From Tatumella punctata (lineage in GTDB: Bacteria > Pseudomonadota > Gammaproteobacteria > Enterobacterales > Enterobacteriaceae), in assembly GCF_039523735.1 (NCBI RefSeq), contig NZ_BAAAFW010000060.1:182570-246569 (forward strand): a stretch of DNA of 64,000 nt. Reading direction: 5' to 3'. Within the stretch, counting starts at the first letter, position 1. Each line of letters begins with the position of its first letter. Shown piece by piece: positions 55,358-64,000 of this stretch. The position numbers and the translations under genes are program-made. The notes beneath the pieces were generated by a model, which was not told where the DNA came from, searched no databases, and saw nothing but the letters and a program-made list of their open reading frames with translations.

Positions 55358-56066
55358 ACAAGTGATGCCGGTTAAGCTGGCACAGGCACTGGCTAATCCG
55401 ATTTTTCCGGCGCTGGACAGTCAGTTAAGGGCCGGCCGGCATATCGGTTTTGAAGAATTAGACAATCATGCCTTTTTAATGGATTTTCAGACCGAACTGG
55501 AAGAGTTTTATTCCCGTTATCACGTTGAATTAATCCGCGCGCCGGAAGGTTTTTTCTATCTGCGTCCGCGCTCCACAACGCTGATCGCCCGGTCGGTAAT
55601 GTCAGAGCTGGATATGATGGTAGGAAAAATTCTCTGTTACCTCTATCTCAGTCCGGAACGGCTGGCGAATGAAGGTATCTTCACCCAGCAGGAATTGTAT
55701 GACGAACTGATGTCTCTGGCAGATGAAAATAAACTACTGCGTTTTGTGAATCAGCGTTCAACCGGCTCCGACTTTGACCGTACAAAATTGCAGGAAAAAG
55801 TACGGGCTTCACTGAACCGGCTGCGCCGGCTGGGCATGGTATGGTTTATCAGTAATGACAGCAGCAAATTCCGCATTATGGAATCCGTATTCCGTTTCGG
55901 TGCTGAAGTCCGCAGTGGTGATGAACCACGTGAAGCCCAGTTGCGTTTAATCCGTGACGGTGAAGGCGTGGCACTGGCGTCCGGGGAGACAGAGAATCGT
56001 GCAGCAGCAGAAAATGATCAGCGCAGTGATGACGTTGCAGCAAACGGGGAGGATGACGAAGAATGA
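55338..56066 (+). CDS. mukE: MukE, condensin subunit
   Basis: The KITE-type subunit that binds MukF in the MukBEF complex. The start is ATG 55338 (MSLTNIEQVMPVKLAQALANP), giving 242 residues (E. coli 234). Tandem winged helices cover most of the protein. The tail is acidic and low in complexity (NDQRSDDVAANGEDDEE) and longer than in E. coli. It overlaps mukF by 20 bases and mukB by 4. Confidence 0.96.
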   Translation: MSLTNIEQVMPVKLAQALANPIFPALDSQLRAGRHIGFEELDNHAFLMDFQTELEEFYSRYHVELIRAPEGFFYLRPRSTTLIARSVMSELDMMVGKILCYLYLSPERLANEGIFTQQELYDELMSLADENKLLRFVNQRSTGSDFDRTKLQEKVRASLNRLRRLGMVWFISNDSSKFRIMESVFRFGAEVRSGDEPREAQLRLIRDGEGVALASGETENRAAAENDQRSDDVAANGEDDEE

Positions 56067-59000
56067 TTGAACGCGGAAAGTTTCGATCCCTGACATTAAT
56101 CAACTGGAATGGCTTCTTTGCCCGTACCTTTGATCTCGATGATATGGTGACCACCCTGTCCGGAGGCAATGGTGCCGGTAAGTCGACCACGATGGCGGCA
56201 TTTATCACAGCACTGATTCCTGACCTGACATTACTCCATTTCAGAAATACAACCGAAGCCGGAGCCACCAGTGGTTCACGGGATAAAGGGCTACACGGAA
56301 AACTGCGCGCCGGTGTGTGTTATGCGGTACTTGATGTTGTGAACTCCCGTGGCCAGCGCTCTGTGGCTGGCGTGCGTTTACAACAAATTTCCGGACGTGA
56401 TAAGAAAGTTGATATCAAGCCGTTCAGTATTCATGAACTGCCGGAGGCAACCAGCCCGACCGAACTGCTGACAGAAATTGTGAACAGCCGTCAGGCTAAA
56501 GTCCTGCCATTAAATGAAGTAAAAGAGCGGCTGGAAGGCGTTGAGGGTGTGACCTTCCGCCAGTATAGCTCTGTGACTGACTATCACAGTATGATGTTTG
56601 AACAGGGTATTGTTGCGCGCCGGCTGCGTACTCAGGGTGACCGCAGCAAATATTACCGGCTGATTGAAGCGTCGTTATATGGCGGGATCTCCAGCGCGAT
56701 TACCCGATCATTACGTGATTATCTGTTGCCGGAAAATGGCGGGGTACGTAAAGCATTCCAGGATATGGAAGCCGCACTGCGTGAAAACCGGATGACGCTG
56801 GAAGCTATCCGGGTGACCCAGTCAGACCGAAACCTGTTTAAGCACCTGATCACCGAAGCCACAGATTATGTGGCTGCGGATTATATGCGACATGCGAATG
56901 AGCGCCGGACGCATCTGGACGGTGCTTTGTTACTGCGTAATGAACTGTTTACCGGTCGTAAAACACTGGCAGCTGACCAGTATCGTCATGTCGAAATGGC
57001 CCGCGAACTGGCAGAGCATTCTGCCGCTGAAGGTTCTCTGGAGTCTGACTATCAGGCTGCCAGTGATCACCTTAACCTGGTGCAGACGGCCGTCCGGCAG
57101 CAGGAAAAAATTGAGCGTTATGAAGGTGAGCTTGATGAGCTGACTTACCGGCTGGAAGAACAGCAGGAAGTGGTTGCTGAAGCCGAAGAAATTAATGAAG
57201 ACAATCAGCAACGTGCTGAAGCTGCGGAGCTTGAAGTTGATGAACTGAAAAATCAGCTGGCTGATTTCCAGCAGGCGCTGGATGTTCAGCAAACCCGTGC
57301 TATCCAGTATCAGCAGGCGATACAGGCCCTGCAACGGGCGCGGGAACTGTGCCAGATCCCCGATTTATCCCTGGACAGTGCCGAACAATGGCAGGAACGT
57401 TTTAGTGCCAGAGAAGAAGAAGCAACCGGCCAGTTACTGGCATTAGAGCAGAAACTCAGTGTCGCCGAAGCAGCACACAGCCAGTTTGAACAGGCCCTGG
57501 AACTGGTCACCCGCATTTCCGGCCCTGTCAGCCGTCATGATGCCTGGCAGACCGGCCGGGAAATCGTACGTGACGCCGCAAACCAGCGGCATTATGCTGA
57601 TCAGTTATCGTCTTTGCGTTTACGTCTGGCTGAGCTGGAGCAGCGTTTACGTGAACAACACGAGGCTGAACGTCTGCTGGCCGAATTCTGTAAAACGCAG
57701 GGGCAGCACTATGCTGCTGATAGCCTGGAAGAACTGCACCGCGAGCTGGAAGCACAGATTGAGTTGCTGGCTGATGTGGTGGCAAATGCCGGAGAGCAGC
57801 GTTTAACCCTGCGTCAGACCCTGGCACAGATCCGTGAAAAAATCACCGGTCTGACCAGCAAAGCCCCCCATTGGCTGGCTGCCCAGGAGATCCTGACTCA
57901 GCTGAGCGAGCAGACCGGGCAGGCATTAACCAACAGCCAGCAGGTGACGGGTTATATGCAGCAGTTGCTGGAGCTGGAGCGTGAAACCACCGTCGAACGT
58001 GATGCGGTTGCAGCGCAAAAACGCGAAGCAGAACAGCAGATTGAACGTCTCAGCCAGCCCGGCGGCTCTGAAGACAGCCGTCTGAACCAGCTGGCAGAGC
58101 GCTTTGGCGGGGTATTGCTGTCTGAAATATATGATGATGTCACCCTGGATGATGCTCCGTATTTCTCTGCATTGTATGGCCCTTCACGTCATGCGATCGT
58201 GGTCCCGGATTTAAGCCTGATCCAGCAGCAGCTCTCCGGGCTGGAAGATTGTCCGGAAGATCTCTACCTGATCGAAGGGGATCCTCAGTCATTTGATGAC
58301 AGTGTATTCAGTGCCGATGAGCTGGAAGGCGCAGTTATTGTTAAAGTGGCGGATCGCCAGTGGCGTTATTCACGTTTTCCGAAAGTCCCGTTATTCGGCC
58401 GTGCTGCGCGGGAGAACCAGCTGGAATTACTGCATAATCAGCGTGATAAACTGGCTGAAACTTACGCGACCTTGTCATTTGATGTACAGAAAACCCAGCG
58501 TCTGCACCAGTCATTCAGTCGTTTTATCGGCAGTCATCTGGCGATTGCATTCGAACAGGATCCTGAAGCGCAAATTCGTGAACTGAATAATCAGCGGGTG
58601 GAGATAGAACGCGCACTCAGCCAGCACGAGAATGAAACACAGCAGCAGCGCCAGCAGTATGAATTGGCGAAAGAGGGCGTAGCCCGGCTCAACCGTCTGT
58701 TACCACGGGTAAGCCTGTTGCAGGATGATACCCTGGCCGATCGTTGTGAAGAGATCCGCGAGCAGGTCGAAGAAGCTCAGGAAGCTTCCCGCTATCTGCA
58801 CCAGCATGGCAGTAAAATCAGCAAGCTGGAAAGCATGTTATCAGTACTGCAAAGCGATCCGCAGCAGCATGCTCAGCTGCAGACTGACTACCAGACGGCA
58901 CAGCAGAAGCAGCGCGAATACCGTCAGCAGTCCTTTGCACTGACCGAGGTCTTACAGCGCCGCGCCCATTTCAGCTATACAGATTCAGGCAGTATGCTGA

Positions 59001-60517
59001 ACGGTAACAGTGACCTGAGTAATAAACTGCGCAAACAGCTCGAACAGGCAGAGGGTGAACGCTCGCAGGCCAGAGAGCGGTTACGGGAACATCAGTCAAT
59101 GCTGACGCAGTATTCGCGGGTACTGGCATCCCTGAAAAGTTCTTATGATGCCAGGAAAGATATGCTCCGGGAATTGCATCAGGAAATGCAGGATATCGGC
59201 GTGGCTGCGGATACCAGTGCGGAAGAACGGGCCCGGTTACGCCGTGATGAACTGCATAATCAGCTCAGCCACAACCGTGCGCGACGTAATCAGCTTGAAA
59301 AACAGATTACATTCTGTGAAGCGGAAATGGATAGCCTGCAAAAACGGCTGCGTAAACTGGAACGGGAGTATGCCCAAAGCCGTAGTCAGGTGGTCAGAGC
59401 CAAAGCGGGCTGGTGTACAGTGATGCGGCTGGTGAAAGATAACGGCATTGAGCGTCGTTTGCATCGCCGTGAACTGGCCTATCTGGGCGGAGATGAACTG
59501 CGTTCCATGTCGGATAAAGCTCTCGGTGCGCTGCGTCTTGCGGTTGCTGATAATGAACATCTGCGGGATGTACTGCGGTTATCGGAAGATCCAAAGTATC
59601 CGGAACGTAAGATTCGTTTCTTTATCGCGGTCTATCAGCACCTGCGTGAACGTATCCGTCAGGACATTATCCGTACTGATGATCCGGTTGAAGCTATCGA
59701 ACAGATGGAAATTGAACTCAACCGGCTGACCGAAGAACTGACTGCCCGTGAACAAAATCTGGCAATCAGCTCCCGCAGTGCGGCAAATATTATCCGTAAA
59801 ACAATACAGCGTGAGCAGAACCGTATTCGTCAGCTTAACCAGGGGTTGCAGGCGGTCAGTTTCGGACAGGTCAACAGCGTACGTCTTAACGTGAACGTCC
59901 GTGAAGCACATTCTGTGCTACTTGAAACCCTTGCCCGTGATCACGATCAGCATCAGGATCTGTTTAACAGCCAGCGTCTGACCTTCTCGGAAGCGATGGC
60001 GAAATTGTACCAGCGTCTGAATCCGCATATCGATCTCGGACAGCGCACGCCGCAGGTGATTGGTGAAGAACTGCTGGATTACCGTAACTATCTGGAAATG
60101 GAAGTTGAAGTAAACCGTGGTTCTGAAGGCTGGCTGCGTGCGGAAAGTGGTGCCCTGTCTACCGGGGAAGCGATTGGTACCGGGATGTCTATTCTGGTGA
60201 TGGTGGTACAAAGCTGGGAAGAGGAATCACGCCGCCTGCGGGGCAAAGATATCTCTCCTTGCCGGTTACTGTTCCTTGATGAAGCAGCACGGCTTGATGG
60301 CCGTTCGATCGCGACATTATTTGAATTGTGCGAGCGACTGGATATGCAACTGGTGATTGCGGCACCGGAAAATATCAGTCCGGAGAAAGGCACCACCTAT
60401 AAACTGGTCCGTAAGGTGATTAATAATACGGAGCATGTGCATGTGGTTGGTTTACGTGGATTTAGTCCGGAGCCGTCGCTAACAACACCGCCGTCAGAAG
60501 CAGCAGCAGAAGAATAA
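56063..60517 (+). CDS. mukB: MukB, SMC-like condensin ATPase
   Basis: The SMC-like motor of MukBEF, needed for chromosome organisation and interacting with topoisomerase IV through its hinge. It has 1484 residues (E. coli 1486). Walker A is GGNGAGKS at residues 34-41. Long coiled coils flank a central hinge at roughly 640-790. The signature LSTGE is at 1365-1369 and Walker B ends in Asp1406-Glu1407. A strong terminator follows, ending the operon. Confidence 0.98.
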   Translation: MIERGKFRSLTLINWNGFFARTFDLDDMVTTLSGGNGAGKSTTMAAFITALIPDLTLLHFRNTTEAGATSGSRDKGLHGKLRAGVCYAVLDVVNSRGQRSVAGVRLQQISGRDKKVDIKPFSIHELPEATSPTELLTEIVNSRQAKVLPLNEVKERLEGVEGVTFRQYSSVTDYHSMMFEQGIVARRLRTQGDRSKYYRLIEASLYGGISSAITRSLRDYLLPENGGVRKAFQDMEAALRENRMTLEAIRVTQSDRNLFKHLITEATDYVAADYMRHANERRTHLDGALLLRNELFTGRKTLAADQYRHVEMARELAEHSAAEGSLESDYQAASDHLNLVQTAVRQQEKIERYEGELDELTYRLEEQQEVVAEAEEINEDNQQRAEAAELEVDELKNQLADFQQALDVQQTRAIQYQQAIQALQRARELCQIPDLSLDSAEQWQERFSAREEEATGQLLALEQKLSVAEAAHSQFEQALELVTRISGPVSRHDAWQTGREIVRDAANQRHYADQLSSLRLRLAELEQRLREQHEAERLLAEFCKTQGQHYAADSLEELHRELEAQIELLADVVANAGEQRLTLRQTLAQIREKITGLTSKAPHWLAAQEILTQLSEQTGQALTNSQQVTGYMQQLLELERETTVERDAVAAQKREAEQQIERLSQPGGSEDSRLNQLAERFGGVLLSEIYDDVTLDDAPYFSALYGPSRHAIVVPDLSLIQQQLSGLEDCPEDLYLIEGDPQSFDDSVFSADELEGAVIVKVADRQWRYSRFPKVPLFGRAARENQLELLHNQRDKLAETYATLSFDVQKTQRLHQSFSRFIGSHLAIAFEQDPEAQIRELNNQRVEIERALSQHENETQQQRQQYELAKEGVARLNRLLPRVSLLQDDTLADRCEEIREQVEEAQEASRYLHQHGSKISKLESMLSVLQSDPQQHAQLQTDYQTAQQKQREYRQQSFALTEVLQRRAHFSYTDSGSMLNGNSDLSNKLRKQLEQAEGERSQARERLREHQSMLTQYSRVLASLKSSYDARKDMLRELHQEMQDIGVAADTSAEERARLRRDELHNQLSHNRARRNQLEKQITFCEAEMDSLQKRLRKLEREYAQSRSQVVRAKAGWCTVMRLVKDNGIERRLHRRELAYLGGDELRSMSDKALGALRLAVADNEHLRDVLRLSEDPKYPERKIRFFIAVYQHLRERIRQDIIRTDDPVEAIEQMEIELNRLTEELTAREQNLAISSRSAANIIRKTIQREQNRIRQLNQGLQAVSFGQVNSVRLNVNVREAHSVLLETLARDHDQHQDLFNSQRLTFSEAMAKLYQRLNPHIDLGQRTPQVIGEELLDYRNYLEMEVEVNRGSEGWLRAESGALSTGEAIGTGMSILVMVVQSWEEESRRLRGKDISPCRLLFLDEAARLDGRSIATLFELCERLDMQLVIAAPENISPEKGTTYKLVRKVINNTEHVHVVGLRGFSPEPSLTTPPSEAAAEE

Positions 60518-60560
60518 CTTTATCTTTCTGACCTGTTTCAGGGTACAAATTAAATAACAT

Positions 60561-60600
60561 AAAACGGCATTTGTTTTTCAGCAAATGCCGTTTTATTGTT
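60561..60600 (+). terminator. rho-independent terminator of the mukFEB operon
   Basis: AAAACGGCATTTG (60561-60573) pairs perfectly with CAAATGCCGTTTT (60582-60594) around an 8-base loop, running into a T-rich tail. Confidence 0.92.
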
Positions 60601-60677
60601 TACACTGGATGTATTAATCCGAAAACGTAATGTCTGAACGAGTGCTGTTGCTTACGGTAAGATATAAGGGGGCAGGG

Positions 60678-62474
60678 ATGTTAAAAAAAGGTCGTATGTT
60701 CAGGCCGGTAATAATATTGTGCGGGCTGCCACTGGCACTGATGCCCGTATCATCATTGCTTGCGGCACAGATTAACAATCGCGGAGACGCCGCGGAACAG
60801 CAGGTCCGTGTTCATCCTGAGACTGTCAATTTTCGTACGGTGATCAGTTCATTACCTGCCGGAGTGCATCCCAGATACTTATCCGAACTGTCGGCCCTTT
60901 ACCAGGCCCGCCATATGCAACCTGTGTGGCAGGATACTCTGGCCACTGACAAATTTGAACAGCAATTAGCTGAGGTTGCGTTGTCCGGGGTCCAGCCACA
61001 ATTCGGGGAATGGATCCGCGTACTATCACGCAGCGACATCACCGGAATGAAACGGGATATTATATTATCCGATGCCATGCTGGGTTATTTGCAGTTTGCG
61101 GCGCAGGCGCCTTTAAAAGGCGAAAGCTGGCTATACGGTAATACGCCCTATGCAATGACCGCGCCTTCCGCCGGACAGATTGCCCTCTGGCAGGCATCTT
61201 TGAACAGTCACCGTGAAGTTGCCTTTATTAACGGCCTGGCACCGCAACATCCGCAGTATCTGCCTATGCAGGCAGCACTGAAAAAGCTGCTGGCTGACAA
61301 CAGGCCGTGGCCACATATGTCCGGACGCGGGTCGATAAGGCCGGGGGAAAGTCGTCCGGAGATACCGGAACTGCGTGCGATTTTGATCCGCAGCGGAATG
61401 CTGAACGAAAATACTCCGGTTCCGGTGGTCAGTGTCTCTCCGGCAGCGACGGACAGCGGAACACCGACGGCAGCCACCCAACCTTCCGCCGCGGGCGGAC
61501 AAGGGTTACCGGCCAACAGTAACCTGACAGAGTCTTCCCCGGCCGTCATGCCAGTGGATCCGCAGACTCTGTATAGTCCTGAGCTGGTCGACGCTGTGAA
61601 ACGCTTTCAGCAGTGGCAGGGGCTGGCCGCCGATGGTGTGATTGGTGCCCGTACCCGTGAATGGCTGAATGTCAGTCCGGGGATGCGTGCCGGATTACTG
61701 GCACTGAATATGCAGCGTCTGCGTTTACTGCCGGACGATATGCATAATGGCATTATGGTGAATATCCCTGACTTCTCGATGAATTTTTATCAGGACGGTA
61801 AAACGATTCTGCACTCGAGGGTGATTGTCGGACGACCGGACAGAAAGACACCACTGATGAGGAGTGCGCTGAATAATGTCGTCCTGAATCCGCCCTGGAA
61901 CGTGCCGACCAGTCTGGTAAGAGACGATATTGTCCCGAAAGCGAAAAGTGACCCTTCGTACCTTTCAAAACACGGATTTACACTGTTCTCCGGCTGGACG
62001 GCAGATGCCAGTGTCATCAATCCGGATACTATCAACTGGGCTGCGGTTAATCCGGCCACGTTCCCGTACAGGGTTCGTCAGTCTGCGGGGCCGCAAAGTG
62101 CCCTGGGGCGTTACAAATTCAATATGCCCAGCTCTGATGCCATTTACCTGCATGATACCCCGAACCATACTCTGTTCCGGAGTGATATTCGTGCCCTGAG
62201 CTCCGGGTGTGTCAGGGTAAATAAAGCGTCTGAACTGGCAGGTTTACTGCTGCAAAACGTTGGCTGGGACAGTCGCCGGATTGCCGGGGCGATACAGCAG
62301 GGCGATACGCGGTTTGTTGCTATCCGCCACCGCATTCCTGTCAATCTCTATTATCTGACTGCCTGGGTGGGGGGGAACGGTCAGCCGGCATTTCGTACCG
62401 ATATTTACAGTTACGATAATCTGGCCCGTAATGGACAAAGCAGTCTCAGTAATGCCGGTAAATTTATTCTTTAG
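60678..62474 (+). CDS. ldtD: LdtD (YcbB), L,D-transpeptidase
   Basis: A periplasmic enzyme that makes 3-3 (mDAP-mDAP) cross-links in peptidoglycan; in E. coli it is important under outer-membrane stress and for beta-lactam bypass. The ATG at 60678 (MLKKGRMF, behind AGGGGG) gives 598 residues (E. coli 615). A signal segment ends SLLA near residue 30. A PG-binding domain lies near residue 300 (LVDAVKRFQQWQGLAADGVIG). The YkuD domain carries the catalytic Cys511 in LSSGCVRVNK and the upstream HDTPNH. A variable linker rich in Ala, Pro and Thr precedes the PG-binding domain. Confidence 0.95.
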   Translation: MLKKGRMFRPVIILCGLPLALMPVSSLLAAQINNRGDAAEQQVRVHPETVNFRTVISSLPAGVHPRYLSELSALYQARHMQPVWQDTLATDKFEQQLAEVALSGVQPQFGEWIRVLSRSDITGMKRDIILSDAMLGYLQFAAQAPLKGESWLYGNTPYAMTAPSAGQIALWQASLNSHREVAFINGLAPQHPQYLPMQAALKKLLADNRPWPHMSGRGSIRPGESRPEIPELRAILIRSGMLNENTPVPVVSVSPAATDSGTPTAATQPSAAGGQGLPANSNLTESSPAVMPVDPQTLYSPELVDAVKRFQQWQGLAADGVIGARTREWLNVSPGMRAGLLALNMQRLRLLPDDMHNGIMVNIPDFSMNFYQDGKTILHSRVIVGRPDRKTPLMRSALNNVVLNPPWNVPTSLVRDDIVPKAKSDPSYLSKHGFTLFSGWTADASVINPDTINWAAVNPATFPYRVRQSAGPQSALGRYKFNMPSSDAIYLHDTPNHTLFRSDIRALSSGCVRVNKASELAGLLLQNVGWDSRRIAGAIQQGDTRFVAIRHRIPVNLYYLTAWVGGNGQPAFRTDIYSYDNLARNGQSSLSNAGKFIL

Positions 62475-62484
62475 TCTCTGAACG

Positions 62485-62594
62485 AAAACAGCTTTTACCG
62501 AACCTTGCTATATGGCTGATTGCTGTTTTATTTTTTTATCGCGGAAACTGCGCATTTATTGCAGATAACCGGCTTGACGCAGCCGGATCATCTG
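62485..62594 (+). terminator. hairpins between ldtD and ycbK
   Basis: AAAACAGC (62485-62492) can pair with GCTGTTTT (62522-62529) across a 29-base loop, followed by an A and eight T. A second hairpin, CCGGCT (62569-62574) with AGCCGG (62581-62586) and outer arms CAGAT and ATCTG, lies further on. One or both may end ldtD transcription. Confidence 0.5.
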
Positions 62595-62650
62595 GTTATC
62601 GTGCTTTTTGTCTGTTTTTTGTCCCTCCGTTATTCAGGTTATATGTGTTC

Positions 62651-63202
62651 ATGGATAAATTTGATTCCCAGCGTCGAAAACTGTTGTTGTTAGGCGGAGC
62701 TACCGCCGGCTTACTGGTACTCCCGGGGATGGCTGAGGCCTCCGTATCTGCATCACGTCCGCGTATACTTACTCTGAGTAATATGCATACCGGCGAAACC
62801 CTGAAAACAGAATTTTTTAACGGTAAAAGTTACAATAAAAGTGAACTGGTCCGGCTGAATCACTTTTTTCGTGATTACCGCGTAAACCAGATTAAGCCAA
62901 TCGATCCACATCTGTTTGACCAGCTTTACCGGCTGCAGGTCATGCTTGGCACCCGCAAACCCGTGCAGCTGATTTCCGGTTACCGGTCCCTGGCGACAAA
63001 CAACCGCTTACGTGCCAGCAGCAGCGGAGTGGCGAAGCACAGTTACCATACCCTTGGACAAGCCATGGATTTCCATATTGAAGGGGTACAATTAGCAAAC
63101 ATCCGTGCCGCGGCCCTGAAAATCCGTGCCGGAGGGGTCGGGTATTATCCGAAGAGTAATTTTGTCCATATTGATACCGGGCCCGTCAGGCACTGGTCTT
63201 AG
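62651..63202 (+). CDS. ycbK: YcbK, Tat-exported M15-family peptidase (MepK)
   Basis: A murein endopeptidase related to MepK, which cleaves 3-3 cross-links in peptidoglycan and so counterbalances LdtD, the gene just upstream. It has 183 residues from ATG 62651 (E. coli 182). The N-terminus has a twin-arginine signal (QRRKLLLLGG) and a cleavage site near residue 30 (MAEA), so it is probably exported folded by Tat. Zinc site residues lie in HSYHTLGQAMDFH (His130, His133, Asp140) and the C-terminal NFVHIDTG. A GTG two codons upstream is less likely. Confidence 0.93.
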   Translation: MDKFDSQRRKLLLLGGATAGLLVLPGMAEASVSASRPRILTLSNMHTGETLKTEFFNGKSYNKSELVRLNHFFRDYRVNQIKPIDPHLFDQLYRLQVMLGTRKPVQLISGYRSLATNNRLRASSSGVAKHSYHTLGQAMDFHIEGVQLANIRAAALKIRAGGVGYYPKSNFVHIDTGPVRHWS

Positions 63203-63228
63203 TTTTTTGTTTTATTGAGGTTATTTCA

Positions 63229-63867
63229 TTGAGTCAACTGCGCTACCATCTTATTCCGGTGACGGCTTTTTCCCAGAACTGCTCTGTTATCTGGTGCGAA
63301 GCGAGCGGAGAGACGGCGATAGTCGATCCGGGCGGTGATGCTGAAATTATCGTTCAGACCCTGAACTCCCTTGGACGTACGCCGTCGAAGATCCTGCTTA
63401 CCCACGGGCACCTGGACCATGTCGGAGCGGCAGCGGAACTAGCCGCCCGTTATCAGATACCGCTGACTGGCCCCCAGATCCGTGACAAATTCTTACTGGA
63501 TGCTCTGCCACAGCAAAGCCAGATGTTCGGGTTCCCTTATTGTGCGCCGTTACAGCCTGATAAATGGCTGGAGCAGGGCCAGGAGGTGCCTCTCGGTGAA
63601 TTATCTCTGGAAGTATTTCATTGCCCGGGACACACGCCGGGGCATATTGTCTTTTTTGAGCGCAGCAGCCGGTTACTGATTTCCGGTGATGTGATCTTTA
63701 AAGGTGGTGTCGGGCGTTCAGATTTCCCTCAGGGCGACCATCAGCAGTTAATCCATTCGATAGTATCGACTTTACTGCCATTAGGGGATGACGTGACCTT
63801 TATCCCCGGGCATGGTCCTCTCTCCACCCTCGGAGATGAGCGTCAGACCAATCCGTTTCTCCGCTGA
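63229..63867 (+). CDS. gloC: GloC (YcbL), type II glyoxalase
   Basis: A metallo-beta-lactamase-fold hydrolase that cleaves S-lactoylglutathione in methylglyoxal detoxification. It has 212 residues (E. coli 215). The metal motif THGHLDH has His59, His61, Asp63 and His64, and CPGHTPGH and SGDVIFKGGVGR supply the rest of the binuclear site. Translation starts at TTG 63229, 8 bases after GAGG; no in-frame ATG fits. In E. coli aspC follows; here an unrelated-looking repeat follows. Confidence 0.95.
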   Translation: MSQLRYHLIPVTAFSQNCSVIWCEASGETAIVDPGGDAEIIVQTLNSLGRTPSKILLTHGHLDHVGAAAELAARYQIPLTGPQIRDKFLLDALPQQSQMFGFPYCAPLQPDKWLEQGQEVPLGELSLEVFHCPGHTPGHIVFFERSSRLLISGDVIFKGGVGRSDFPQGDHQQLIHSIVSTLLPLGDDVTFIPGHGPLSTLGDERQTNPFLR

Positions 63868-63915
63868 ACAGATATAAAAAAAGGTTCATCGCACCTTAGC
63901 GTGAATTAATAGAAA

Positions 63916-63977
63916 ACGGCGGTAAAAGTGGTTAGTTTTGTATTCGCCAAAACACTAACCAGCCACTAAACCGCCGT
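63916..63977. repeat. long imperfect inverted repeat at the window's right edge
   Basis: ACGGCGGT (63916-63923) pairs perfectly with ACCGCCGT (63970-63977). Inside, AGTGGTTAGTTTTG (63927-63940) pairs with CAAAAC (63948-63953), ACTAACCA and GCCACT (to 63967) with small bulges. A short frame opens at 63983 (MNANLS) and runs off the window. The structure resembles the leader of a mobile element, but I cannot identify one. Confidence 0.55.
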
Positions 63978-64000
63978 CTGCCATGAATGCTAACCTCTCT

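Noticed and set aside
56930..57334. 134-codon open frame antisense to mukB
   Set aside because: Lies wholly within the conserved mukB coiled coil and shows no signal of its own.
1..64000. CRISPR array, prophage, rRNA or tRNA genes
   Set aside because: No regularly spaced repeats, phage genes, or cloverleaf-like sequences were seen on either strand.

Overview
This window is a stretch of enterobacterial (order Enterobacterales) chromosome. Nearly every protein is a close relative of its Escherichia coli counterpart, and the genes keep the E. coli order from nfsA to ycbL/gloC: nfsA, ybjN, ybjO, art, amiD, ltaE, poxB, cspD, clpSA, infA, aat, cydCD, trxB, lrp, ftsK, lolA, rarA, serS, ycaD, pfl, focA, ycaO, serC, aroA, cmk, rpsA, ihfB, ycaI, msbA, lpxK, ycaR, kdsB, ycbJ, elyC, cmoM, mukFEB, ldtD, ycbK, gloC. 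Protein divergence and the many genes missing from this order suggest a non-Escherichia member, perhaps an Erwiniaceae species with a reduced genome such as Tatumella. That placement is inference; no rRNA or tRNA gene lies in the window to support it.

Layout. 1-4.5 kb: end of a nitroreductase (nfsA), two small conserved genes (ybjN, ybjO) and the artPIQM arginine importer. 4.6-8.3 kb: amidase amiD, threonine aldolase ltaE and pyruvate oxidase poxB. 8.6-13.2 kb: cspD, the ClpSA adaptor/unfoldase pair, infA and aat; ClpS, ClpA and Aat all belong to the N-end rule pathway. 13.2-17.8 kb: cydDC exporter and trxB. 18.3-26 kb: lrp, ftsK (with a LexA box), lolA, rarA, serS. 26-31.7 kb: the one clear accessory region, an archaic (Csu-type, spore-coat-U-domain) chaperone-usher fimbrial operon after an AT-rich promoter region, followed by a tiny pilin-like gene. 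31.9-39.3 kb: ycaD, then the anaerobic formate set pflA, pflB, focA, and ycaO. 39.6-45.1 kb: serC-aroA, cmk, rpsA (with its hairpin leader), ihfB. 45.3-51.4 kb: comEC-like ycaI and the envelope genes msbA-lpxK-ycaR-kdsB. 51.5-60.5 kb: ycbJ, elyC and the cmoM-mukFEB condensin operon. 60.6-63.9 kb: ldtD, ycbK and gloC. The last 100 bases hold a long imperfect inverted repeat of unknown origin.

Most of the window is ordinary core genome. The points most worth checking are the fimbrial locus with its 94-residue pilin-like protein, the aromatic-rich stretch in the presumed tip adhesin, a GC-rich palindrome around a consensus -10 box in front of the pilin gene, a threefold 16-residue repeat in the FtsK linker, the apparent pseudokinase YcbJ, related palindromes in two intergenic gaps, and the inverted repeat at the right edge.
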